DNA from: an uncultured beta proteobacterium | Lineage (GTDB): Bacteria; Pseudomonadota; Gammaproteobacteria; Burkholderiales; Burkholderiaceae_C | DNA length: 64,000 nucleotides | Direction of reading: 5' to 3' | Assembly: GCA_903938815.1 (NCBI GenBank) | Contig: CAJAES010000034.1 | Span: forward strand, 1-64,000 | Shown: in pieces, positions 1-7,883 of the stretch | Layout of the letters: every line of letters begins with the position of its first letter | Position numbering within the stretch: position 1 is the stretch's first letter | Program-made: the position numbers and the translations under genes | Notes under the pieces: model-generated | The model's database searches: none | The model's input: only the letters and a program-made list of their open reading frames with translations | Told to the model about the DNA's origin: nothing

Positions 1-288
1 CTTCTCGGCCGTCCGGCGGGGCTCCAGGAACTCGGGGAAATAGCTGCCCTGACGCAGCTTGGGGATCTTGAGCTCGACGCTGCCGGCGCGGGTCTCCCAG
101 GTGCGCTCGCGGTAGCCGTTGCGGCTGTTGGTCCGCTCGGCACTCTTCTCGTCGTAGCCCGCGCCGCAGCGCCCCTGCACGTCGATCTCCATGAGGCGCT
201 GGGCCATGAACTGCACCATCTGCCGCAGCACATCGACATCCGCACCCTTCTCGGCGAGCTCCGCCAGTGCGATAGTTGAGGTGGTCAT
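1..288 (-). CDS. IS256-family (mutator) transposase, N-terminal fragment cut by window edge
   Basis: Reading the complement from the ATG at 286-288 gives 96 codons beginning MTTSTIALAELAEKGADVD and running off the window. The stretch containing NGYRERTWETRAGSVELKIP, then KLRQGSYFPEFLE, is the N-terminal signature of IS256/mutator transposases, which move DNA with a DDE catalytic core (not yet reached here). A good ribosome-binding site, AGGAG, lies about 7 nt before the ATG. The gene is too truncated to appear in the ORF track. Whether the transposase is intact cannot be judged. Confidence 0.85.
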   Translation of the reverse strand, partial: MTTSTIALAELAEKGADVDVLRQMVQFMAQRLMEIDVQGRCGAGYDEKSAERTNSRNGYRERTWETRAGSVELKIPKLRQGSYFPEFLEPRRTAEK

Positions 289-404
289 CGTGATTCTCCT
301 GACAAGGTTGGTGGGTCGCACCTCAACCATATCCGGGTCAACCACGGTGGCCACCCCTCTCAGGGCTCCACCCTCACAGACTTACACCACTTCCTGGGAC
401 ATCA
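1..404 (-). mobile_element. IS256-family insertion sequence, one end only
   Basis: The window opens inside an insertion sequence read on the minus strand: the N-terminal part of a mutator-type transposase plus about 115 bp of non-coding end. The outer boundary is put near base 404 because the sequence around 378-402 (reading inward GATGTCCCAGGAAGTGGTG) looks like an IS256-type terminal repeat. The other end lies outside the window, so neither the inverted repeat nor a target duplication could be checked. The element sits directly upstream of hsdM. Confidence 0.6.
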
Positions 405-592
405 CCCTGACGAGGCGCCCAACCCGCCAGTACGTGTTCAAAGCGCGGGCAAGCATGTCGCGCCATTGCGCCTTATCTGGCCTTCTCTGGGTTACGTACG
501 AGGAAGCGTGTTCAGACTTGATAATCACGGGATCTCAACACCCTGAAGACATCGCGACGGGCGAGGGTTTCGTTCCGGTATCAAGAACAAGC

Positions 593-2584
593 ATGAGCAC
601 CAGCCACGATCTGTCCAACTTCATCTGGTCCATTGCTGACCTGCTGCGTGGACCGTACCGACCACCACAGTACGAGCGCGTAATGCTGCCGCTGGTGGTC
701 TTGCGCCGCTTTGACTGCGTGCTCAAACCCACCAAGCAGACCGTACTGGAGCGGTTCGCCAAGGTCGGAGACAAGCATCACGGAGAAGCACTGGATGGCA
801 TCCTCAACCAGGTCTCGGGTCAGCGATTTCACAACCACTCGCCATTGACCTTCGAGCGCTTGTTGGGTGACCCGGACAACGTTCACCTGCATTTGCAAAG
901 CTACATCAACGGCTTCTCAGAGAACGTTCAGCGCATCTTTGACTACTTCGCCTTCGGCGACGAGATCAAGCGCCTGCACGACCACAACATCCTGTTCCTG
1001 GTGGTGCGGAAGTTCTGCGAGGTGGATCTGCACCCCGACTCGGTGGACAACATCGAAATGGGCCTGTTGTTTGAAGACCTGATCCGCCGCTTCAACGAGC
1101 AGGCCAATGAAACGGCCGGCGACCACTTCACGCCGCGCGAGGTCATCCAGCTGATGGTGAACCTGCTGTTCATGCACGACGACGAGCTGCTGACCAAGCC
1201 CAAGACCGTGCGCACCATCCTCGATCCCACATGCGGCACCGGTGGCATGTTGTCGGAAGCGCGCAACTACCTTCGCAAGCATCAGCTTGGCGCGCAGCTC
1301 TACGTGCACGGCCAAGATTTCAACAAACGCTCGTACGCCGTGGCTGCATCTGACCTGTTGATGCGCAGCGACCCCAAGGACTCGGAAACCTCCGACATCA
1401 AGTTCGGCGACACCTTGGTGGACGACCAGTTTTTCGGCAAACGCTTCGACTATTTTCTGGCTAACCCGCCTTTCGGTGTGGACTGGAAGCGCCAGCAAAA
1501 AGAGGTGGTGCGCGAACACGAAAAGCTGGGCTTTGACGGCCGCTTTGGCGCTGGCACGCCGCGTGTGAACGACGGCGCGCTGCTCTTCTTGCAGCACATG
1601 CTGAGCAAGATGGAACCGGTGGATGCCAAGGCTGGCAAAGATGGCTCGCGTCTGGCCATTGTCTTCAACGGCTCCCCGCTGTTCACTGGTGGTGCCGGCT
1701 CGGGCGAAAGCGACATCCGCAAATGGGTGATCGAGAACGACTGGCTTGAAGCCATCGTCGCCATGCCCGAGCAGATGTTCTACAACACCGGCATTGGCAC
1801 CTACATCTGGGTGGTCAGCAACCGCAAGGAGGCGCGCCGCAAAGGCAAGATCCAGCTGGTGGACGCGCGCGAGCGCTGGCAGCCCCTGCGCCGCAGCTTG
1901 GGCGACAAGCGCCGCGAGTTCTCAGGCAAGCACATTGAAGACATCGTGCGCGAGTACGGCACGCTGCAGGCCAGTGGCACCTGCAAAGTCTTCGACAACG
2001 AGGATTTCGGCTACCGCCGCCTCACCATCGAGCGCCCGCTGCGCCTGCGCTTCCAGATCACCCTGCCCGGCAAAGAGCGTTTCCTCGACGCCTGCCCCAG
2101 CCTGCTGGACGACCTGCAAGCCATTGACGCCGCCATAGGCCGCGGAGCCTCGCTCGACTGGAACCACATCTGGGCCCGTGCACAAGCCGTGCTGGGCGAG
2201 TTGGGCAGCAAATGGCGCGCCCTCCAGGCCAAGGCCTTCCGCGACGCGTTCACCGAGATCGACCCCGCGGCCCAGCCCGTCATCCTCAAGCAAACCGGCA
2301 AGCTCATCGAGCACGAGCCCAACGCCGCCCTGCGTGACTTTGAGAACGTGCCCCTGAAGGTGGACGTGGCCGAGTACTTCATGCGTGAGGTGCAGCCCCA
2401 TGTGCCCGACGGCTGGGTGGACCGCGACAAGACCAAGGTGGGCTATGAAATCAATTTCAACCGCCACTTCTACAAGTTCATCCCCCCGCGCCCGCTGGCC
2501 GAGATTGACGCCGACCTGAAGAAGGCGGAGGCCGATATCCTGCGGCTGCTCAGCGAGGTGACCGCCGAGGCACGGGGCCAATGA
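593..2584 (+). CDS. hsdM: Type I restriction-modification system methyltransferase subunit HsdM
   Basis: HsdM supplies the N6-adenine methylation of type I restriction-modification systems and works as an M2S complex. The 663-aa product has an N-terminal HsdM helical domain, the SAM-binding motif DPTCGTGGM near residue 211 and the catalytic NPPFG near residue 291, with a C-terminal extension typical of the long HsdM class. The ORF track starts at 191, inside the insertion sequence and out of family register. The ATG at 593 (MSTSHDLSNFIWSIADLLRG) is chosen because similarity begins there. A possible -10 (GATAAT, 520-525) lies upstream but no good -35 is seen. The stop overlaps the next start by 4 nt. 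Confidence 0.93.
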   Translation: MSTSHDLSNFIWSIADLLRGPYRPPQYERVMLPLVVLRRFDCVLKPTKQTVLERFAKVGDKHHGEALDGILNQVSGQRFHNHSPLTFERLLGDPDNVHLHLQSYINGFSENVQRIFDYFAFGDEIKRLHDHNILFLVVRKFCEVDLHPDSVDNIEMGLLFEDLIRRFNEQANETAGDHFTPREVIQLMVNLLFMHDDELLTKPKTVRTILDPTCGTGGMLSEARNYLRKHQLGAQLYVHGQDFNKRSYAVAASDLLMRSDPKDSETSDIKFGDTLVDDQFFGKRFDYFLANPPFGVDWKRQQKEVVREHEKLGFDGRFGAGTPRVNDGALLFLQHMLSKMEPVDAKAGKDGSRLAIVFNGSPLFTGGAGSGESDIRKWVIENDWLEAIVAMPEQMFYNTGIGTYIWVVSNRKEARRKGKIQLVDARERWQPLRRSLGDKRREFSGKHIEDIVREYGTLQASGTCKVFDNEDFGYRRLTIERPLRLRFQITLPGKERFLDACPSLLDDLQAIDAAIGRGASLDWNHIWARAQAVLGELGSKWRALQAKAFRDAFTEIDPAAQPVILKQTGKLIEHEPNAALRDFENVPLKVDVAEYFMREVQPHVPDGWVDRDKTKVGYEINFNRHFYKFIPPRPLAEIDADLKKAEADILRLLSEVTAEARGQ

Positions 2585-4512
2585 CGGCTCTGGAGCTGCT
2601 GCAAAGCCTGAACCTGCTCGACGAAACCGAGCGCATCGAGGCCAAGCGTGCCAGCGAAGCCGGCAGGTCGCTGCTTGAAACGGTGTGCGCCTTCGCCAAC
2701 GAGCCCGGCCTGGGTGGCGGCTGGTTGCTGCTGGGCGTGGTGCGAGAAGAGTTGGCGCTGTTCCCCAGCTACCAAGTGGAGGGCGTGCCCAAGCCCGACA
2801 AGTTATGCTCCGACTTGGCCACCCAATGCCGTGAGGTGTTCAACCTGCCCGTGCGCATCGAACTGAGCACCGAGCAGGTGGACGGCCAAGCCGTGGTAGT
2901 GGCCTATGTGCCCGAGGCCCAGCCCCAAGACAAACCCGTCTTCTTTAAGGCCCAGGGCCTGCCCAAGGGAGCGCTGCGCCGCGTGGGCAGTGTGGATCAG
3001 CACTGCACCGACGACGACCTGGCCGTGTTCTACCAAGGCCGCCAGCGCGAGAGCTTTGACGCCAGCCTGGTGCCCGACGCCACGCTGGACGACATCGCCC
3101 CGGAGGCCCTGGCCGACTACCGCCAGGCCCGCGCCGAGGCCAACCCCGACGCCGAAGAACTGCGCTGGAGCGATACCGAGCTGCTGCGCTCACTCGGCTG
3201 CACTAGCCAAGATGCCAATGGCGCCTGGCGCCCCACCGTGGCCGGCCTGATGTTGTTTGGCAAGCCCCAGGCCCTGCGCCGCTGCTTCCCCATGACCCGG
3301 GTGGACTACATCCGCGTGCCCGGACGCGAATGGGTGCCCGACCCCGACCACCGCTTTGACACCATCGAACTGCGCGACCCGCTGTTCCGCCTCATCCGCC
3401 GCGCCCAGGCCGCCGTGCTGGACGACCTGCCCAAAGGCTTTGCTCTGAAAGAAGGCGACCTGCAGCGCCAGGACAAACCCGTCATCCCCCAGCGCGTGAT
3501 CCGCGAGGCGCTGGTGAACGCGCTGATGCACCGCAGCTACCGCAGCCACAGCCCGGTGCAAATCATCCGCTACGCCAATCGGCTGGAGATACGCAACCCC
3601 GGCTTCTCGCTCAAATCGCCCGAGCATCTGGGCGAGCCCGGCAGCGAGCCGCGCAACCCGCGCATCGCCGCCGTTCTGCACGAAACCCGCTTTGCCGAAA
3701 CCAAGGGCAGTGGCATCCGCGTGATGCGTGAAACCATGGAACAAGCCGGCTTGACGCCGCCGCTGTTCGAGTCTGACCGTGGCAACGACCAGTTTGTGGC
3801 TCGCTACTTCTTCCACCACTTCCTGGGCGCCGACGACGTGGCCTGGCTGGGCCGGTTCAAGGATGCCCAGCTCAGCCCCGATGAGGCCAAGGCCTTGATC
3901 GTGGTGCGCGAGGCCGGCGCCATCGACAACGCGGCCTACCGCGCCCTGAGCAAGGTGGACACCCTGGCCGCCAGCGTTGCCCTCCGCCGCCTGCGCGACG
4001 CCGGCCTGCTGGTGCAAAAGGGCCGGGGCTCGGCCACCTACTACGTGCCTGCTGAGCGACTGGGGCTTGGCGATGGGCAGCCCCCGAAGGGGTCCGAAAG
4101 CAACCTGTCTGGTAACCCCCGTGGCTTGCTGTCTGGTAACCCCCGGGGCTTATCTAGCAACTCTTCCGCCTTATCTAGCAACCCCGACGGCCTATCTAGC
4201 AACCCCCAGGCCGCGGAGCAAGACATGGCCCGTGCCACGCTGTTGGACGCACTGCCGGGCTCGCTGGCCGCCCGCTTGGGCGCCATTGGCCAGCGCCACC
4301 CGCCGCAGGAGATCCAGGAACTGGTAGTGGCGCTGTGCGCCCTGCGCGACTGGCCGGTGAACGAACTGGCCCTGGTGCTGCGCCGCAACCCTGAAGTGGT
4401 GCGGCAAAACTACCTGCGCCCGTTGATGCGCAACGGCCGGCTGGTGATGTCCCGGCCCGAGGAGCCGAATGATCCGCAACAGGCGTATCGGGCGGCGGAG
4501 GGGGGGCGATGA
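2581..4512 (+). CDS. AlbA-type DNA-binding / GHKL-ATPase-like protein of the restriction operon
   Basis: This 643-aa protein starts on the ATGA that ends hsdM and ends on the ATGA that starts hsdS. The first ~130 residues resemble a Schlafen AlbA_2 domain (ETERIEAKRASE at the start). The middle has a HATPase_c_4-like block (VIREALVNALMHRSYRSHSP, then IRNPG and a glycine-containing segment ending KGSGIRVM) as in proteins often mis-named RecG helicases. A winged-helix-like segment follows, then a repetitive linker near residues 508-545 and a short C-terminal domain. Such genes recur inside type I restriction operons. A regulatory or accessory defence role is inferred; no function is established from sequence. 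Confidence 0.8.
   Translation: MTALELLQSLNLLDETERIEAKRASEAGRSLLETVCAFANEPGLGGGWLLLGVVREELALFPSYQVEGVPKPDKLCSDLATQCREVFNLPVRIELSTEQVDGQAVVVAYVPEAQPQDKPVFFKAQGLPKGALRRVGSVDQHCTDDDLAVFYQGRQRESFDASLVPDATLDDIAPEALADYRQARAEANPDAEELRWSDTELLRSLGCTSQDANGAWRPTVAGLMLFGKPQALRRCFPMTRVDYIRVPGREWVPDPDHRFDTIELRDPLFRLIRRAQAAVLDDLPKGFALKEGDLQRQDKPVIPQRVIREALVNALMHRSYRSHSPVQIIRYANRLEIRNPGFSLKSPEHLGEPGSEPRNPRIAAVLHETRFAETKGSGIRVMRETMEQAGLTPPLFESDRGNDQFVARYFFHHFLGADDVAWLGRFKDAQLSPDEAKALIVVREAGAIDNAAYRALSKVDTLAASVALRRLRDAGLLVQKGRGSATYYVPAERLGLGDGQPPKGSESNLSGNPRGLLSGNPRGLSSNSSALSSNPDGLSSNPQAAEQDMARATLLDALPGSLAARLGAIGQRHPPQEIQELVVALCALRDWPVNELALVLRRNPEVVRQNYLRPLMRNGRLVMSRPEEPNDPQQAYRAAEGGR
4105..4210 (+). repeat. 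In-frame tandem repeat encoding LSGNPRGL / LSSNPDGL units
   Basis: About five units of 21-24 bp (CTGTCTGGTAACCCCC, CTGTCTGGTAACCCCC, TCTAGCAACTCTTCC, TCTAGCAACCCCGAC, TCTAGCAACCCCCAG) lie inside the AlbA-like gene. They encode a Ser/Asn/Pro/Gly-rich linker between the ATPase-like and C-terminal parts. All unit lengths are multiples of three, so copy-number change would keep frame. Confidence 0.85.
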
Positions 4513-5747
4513 GCGCATCATGGCCGAAGGTGCCGCTGAAGTACCTAGTGAGCAAGATCGGAAGCGGGAAGACACCGAAAGGCGGCGCCGAGGTTTACAC
4601 CGCGTCGGGCGTGATGCTCTTGCGCAGCCAGAACGTTCACTTCGAAGGCTTGCGTCTAGACGACGTGGTGCACATCGACGAGACCATGGACGAAGACATG
4701 GCGTCCACCCGGGTGCGACCCAATGACGTTTTGCTGAACATCACCGGTGCATCCATTGGGCGTTGCACCGTGGTGCCGAGTGTGTTTGAAGCGGCGAACG
4801 TTAACCAGCACGTGTGCATCATCCGGCCCAAGGCGAGACGTCTCTTGCCCGCATTTCTGAATCTGGTTCTTCAGTCACCCAAGATCCAAAGCGAAATTCG
4901 ATTCGGCGAAAACGGATCATCTCGGGAAGGCTTGAACTTTGAACAAGTCGGGGCCTTTGAGATCCCGCTGCCGCCCATGCCGGAGCAAGTCACCTGTGTA
5001 GAACTAGCCCAAGCGTCGGTGAAGCGAGTTGAATGGCTGATCGGAGCAAAGCAGGACTTGTTGACACTGTTGGCCGAAAAGCGCCGTGCCCTCATCGCCA
5101 ATGCCGTCATACGCGGGCTGAACCCGATTGTGCCGATGCGCGATTCGGGTATCGAGTGGCTGTGCAAGGTGCCTGCACATTGGCAAACCGAGTGCACCCG
5201 CTGGTTGCTCAAAGAAATCGACGACCGCTCTGAAGACGGTTCAGAGGAACTGCTCACGGTATCGCATCTCACCGGCGTCACTACCCGGGCCGAGAAGGAC
5301 GTGAACATGTTCTTGGCCGAGAGCAATGAAGGCTACAAGCGTTGCCGTGCTGGTGACCTAGTCATCAACACCCTGTGGGCATGGATGGGCGCCATGGGCG
5401 TTGCACGGCAAGACGGTATTGTCAGCCCCGCCTACAACGTCTACCGCCCTATTCAAGCTTTTGACCCCGATTACCTTGACCATTTAGTTCGCACGCCAAT
5501 GTTCGTCACCGAGATCACGCGTTATTCGAAGGGCGTGTGGTCGTCGCGAATGCGTCTATACCCGGAGGGCCTGTATGAAGCCTCAATGCCGGTGCCACCG
5601 CTTCATGAGCAGGTAGAGATAGTCAAGATCATTGCCGATGAAGTCCAGCGTATGGATGCTTTGAGTGACGCCACCAAGGCCACGATCACTTTGCTTGAGG
5701 AGCGTCGAACTGCCTTGATTGCGCAAGCTGTGGCAGGCCAAGACTGA
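4509..5747 (+). CDS. hsdS: Type I restriction-modification specificity subunit HsdS
   Basis: HsdS recognises the split target sequence and holds HsdM and HsdR. The 412-aa protein has the usual two target-recognition domains, each followed by a long helix. The first half ends at PPMPEQVTCVELAQASVKR and the second at PPLHEQVEIVKIIADEVQRM, each followed by a related LLxEKRxALIAxAV segment. A purine-rich run (GGAGGGGGG) precedes the ATG, which overlaps the previous stop. The N-terminal WPKVPLKYLVSKIGSGKTP is a normal first-domain opening. No frameshift or inverted half-gene copy was noticed. Confidence 0.92.
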   Translation: MSASWPKVPLKYLVSKIGSGKTPKGGAEVYTASGVMLLRSQNVHFEGLRLDDVVHIDETMDEDMASTRVRPNDVLLNITGASIGRCTVVPSVFEAANVNQHVCIIRPKARRLLPAFLNLVLQSPKIQSEIRFGENGSSREGLNFEQVGAFEIPLPPMPEQVTCVELAQASVKRVEWLIGAKQDLLTLLAEKRRALIANAVIRGLNPIVPMRDSGIEWLCKVPAHWQTECTRWLLKEIDDRSEDGSEELLTVSHLTGVTTRAEKDVNMFLAESNEGYKRCRAGDLVINTLWAWMGAMGVARQDGIVSPAYNVYRPIQAFDPDYLDHLVRTPMFVTEITRYSKGVWSSRMRLYPEGLYEASMPVPPLHEQVEIVKIIADEVQRMDALSDATKATITLLEERRTALIAQAVAGQD

Positions 5748-5764
5748 CGACAAAGGGACTTGGG

Positions 5765-7177
5765 ATGCAAATACGCTCAGTGACGATAAACAGCTTTAGG
5801 GGGCTCGGGCAGACGAACCTGCGGCTGCAACCGGGATTCAATCTTCTAGTGGGCATCAACGGGGCTGGCAAAACCTCTTTGCTTGAAGCGATGCGTATCT
5901 TGCTTGCCAAGGCTGTTCAAGAAACAACACCCGCAAGCGCGTTCAAGGACGTCGCAATATCGGCCAGCGACATCACTGTCGGACGAGATTTCACGGTCGT
6001 TGAAATGGAGTTTTTACTCCATGAGACAACCTTCCAGATCACCATGTCCGAGCAACGCGAACAACTTCGCGATGCAATTTTCGGCGGGCTGAAAGACATC
6101 CGCGATGTTGAGGAACTTCCTAGGCTTCGTCGCGAAGATCGGCCCGCTCAAGGCGATGTTCGGTTGGAGGGCACTCTTCGAGGGCAAACCAGTGAGCGTC
6201 CTGAAATCGGAGTACGAATATCCCCGGCGCCTGATAAGCAGTTGAAGACTAAGCGGCCGCTGCCCTTGGTCTTGTTTCTGTCTGTTCGGCGAGCCATTGC
6301 AACCCATCGTGCCCCGAAGGCAGCGCCCAAGGTGCCTGCCTATGAAGCTGCGTTCGACGCCGAACGAGGGCTGAGCATTGCCGGGTTGGCCGAGTGGTGG
6401 CGAACACGTGAGGCACTGGTGGCTGATGCAAGAGCGCAAGGTGACAAGTCTGATCGGTATAACCGCCAACTGGCGGCGGTGCGAGAAGCGCTGACAACTC
6501 TCTTGCCAGAAGTTCAAGAATGGCGCGTGGCCGGAAGAGACATGCGAGTTACTCGCAAAGTGATGGTCACGAAGATCAATTCAAGCGGGGAAGAAGAGCT
6601 TGCCGAAGAGGCCAGAGACATCCCTGTTGGCTGGCTGTCCGATGGGGAACGGAGCCTTGCCGCTATTGGCGCGGACATTGCCATTCGACTTGCGACGCTC
6701 AACGAGGGATCTCAGAACCCCGTGAAAGACGGAGCAGGCGTGGTCTTGCTTGACGAAATCGATTTGCACTTGCACCCGCAGTGGCAGCGACGTATTGCTG
6801 CGGACTTGCCTGCAGCTTTTCCTCGAGTGCAGTTCATCGCAACTAGCCATTCACCACAGGTCATAGGCGAAACGCCCGCTGGCCGCGCCATCTTGCTTCA
6901 CGAGGGCGGGCGAACGGAAGTGTTGGATGAATCACTGGGGCGTGACAGTGGCTGGATTCTTCGTCATGTAATGGACACGCCAGAGAGAAATGCAAAGTTG
7001 CAGGCTGGTCTTGATGAAATCGACCAGTTGATGGAAGGCGGTGAACTCGATAAGGCAAGGAGCACGGTGACGGCTCTGCGTGCACAGTTTGGTGACGACA
7101 AGGAACTGATCGGCGCCAATGCAGCGATCGATCGATGGGAGGTACTGGGCGATGAAACGGATTCAGAAGGGGCGTGA
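5765..7177 (+). CDS. SMC/ABC-like AAA ATPase, PtuA-like (Septu-type defence)
   Basis: This 470-aa protein has Walker A GINGAGKT at residues 30-37, an ABC-type signature SDGERSL near 290, Walker B VVLLDEIDLHLHPQ near 326 and a switch histidine in TSHSP near 360. This is the layout of OLD/RecF-like defence ATPases. It begins 17 nt after hsdS (AAGGGA 8 nt before ATG) and overlaps by 26 nt a gene for an HNH protein. The ATPase plus HNH pair matches the PtuA-PtuB arrangement of Septu systems, which is why that role is proposed. Base composition is visibly less GC-rich than in hsdM, suggesting separate acquisition. A RloA-like ATPase is the alternative. Confidence 0.8.
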   Translation: MQIRSVTINSFRGLGQTNLRLQPGFNLLVGINGAGKTSLLEAMRILLAKAVQETTPASAFKDVAISASDITVGRDFTVVEMEFLLHETTFQITMSEQREQLRDAIFGGLKDIRDVEELPRLRREDRPAQGDVRLEGTLRGQTSERPEIGVRISPAPDKQLKTKRPLPLVLFLSVRRAIATHRAPKAAPKVPAYEAAFDAERGLSIAGLAEWWRTREALVADARAQGDKSDRYNRQLAAVREALTTLLPEVQEWRVAGRDMRVTRKVMVTKINSSGEEELAEEARDIPVGWLSDGERSLAAIGADIAIRLATLNEGSQNPVKDGAGVVLLDEIDLHLHPQWQRRIAADLPAAFPRVQFIATSHSPQVIGETPAGRAILLHEGGRTEVLDESLGRDSGWILRHVMDTPERNAKLQAGLDEIDQLMEGGELDKARSTVTALRAQFGDDKELIGANAAIDRWEVLGDETDSEGA

Positions 7178-7883
7178 ATGCCCGGAGCTTGAAGGGTGGC
7201 GGGCTCGCAACGCCGCCGCGCCACAGAATTTGGTCTACGGCGGAGGAGGGTTTCCGAACCCAGAGGTATTGGCTGCGCTTCTCAGAGAGCAAGGCTATCT
7301 GTGTGGATACACGCTCAAGCTTATCGATGAAACCTCTGCACACATCGAGCACGTGAAGCCCCAAACACTGTGTCGAAGAGAGGACGACGCGCTCGAGGCT
7401 GCTCAGCAAGTTCGTGAACGCTTTGATGTCGCTTGGGGGAACATGGTGGCCTGCTTTCCTGCCCCAGGCGCGCCGCGACCCGAATATGGCGCCGTCAAGA
7501 AGGACGATTGGTGGCCCAAGAATGGCCTTGACGGATTTGTATCTCCGTTGGTTGATGGATGCGAAGCGCGATTTCGATTTGAATTGAACGGTGAAATCAA
7601 GGTCGCTGACGATGCAGATGTAGCCGCAAGAGAAACGATCGAAAAAATTAGGCTCAACGACGAACGACTGCAGGAACTTCGCCGCCGTGCATTCATTGAG
7701 ATGGGGCTTCATCCAAAGTCAGAACGGCCACTCTCGTCACCTGCCAAGATCAATCAGCTCCTAGCGGCTTGGCGACACCGCGACAAAAACCGGAAATTCA
7801 AAGAATTCTGTGTCCCGCTTCGAGAAGTTGCCCTGCGACGCTTGGCGATGCTTCAAGGTCGGATGGCCAGGGTAGTCGAATGA
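7152..7883 (+). CDS. HNH-type nuclease, PtuB-like (TIGR02646-like family)
   Basis: The 243-aa product starts at the ATG at 7152, 26 nt inside the ATPase gene; the track's longer ORF has no support. It shows LCGYTLKLI near residue 51 and HIEHVKPQ at 64-71, then a WGNMVACFPAPG segment, EYGAVKKDDWW and FVSPL--CEARFRF, the order I associate with TIGR02646-like HNH proteins partnered with SMC-like ATPases and with some retrons. The usual metal-binding CxxC pair is reduced: CGYT replaces CxYC and no later Cys-x-x-x-Asn is clear. Nuclease activity is therefore likely but not certain. It ends on an ATGA shared with hsdR. Confidence 0.75.
   Translation: MKRIQKGRECPELEGWRARNAAAPQNLVYGGGGFPNPEVLAALLREQGYLCGYTLKLIDETSAHIEHVKPQTLCRREDDALEAAQQVRERFDVAWGNMVACFPAPGAPRPEYGAVKKDDWWPKNGLDGFVSPLVDGCEARFRFELNGEIKVADDADVAARETIEKIRLNDERLQELRRRAFIEMGLHPKSERPLSSPAKINQLLAAWRHRDKNRKFKEFCVPLREVALRRLAMLQGRMARVVE

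Noticed and set aside
191-592. N-terminal extension of the hsdM ORF
   Set aside because: Begins inside the antisense of the transposase gene and shows no HsdM similarity until MSTSHD at 593.
4105-4210. Possible CRISPR array
   Set aside because: Units are contiguous without spacers and in frame inside a gene.
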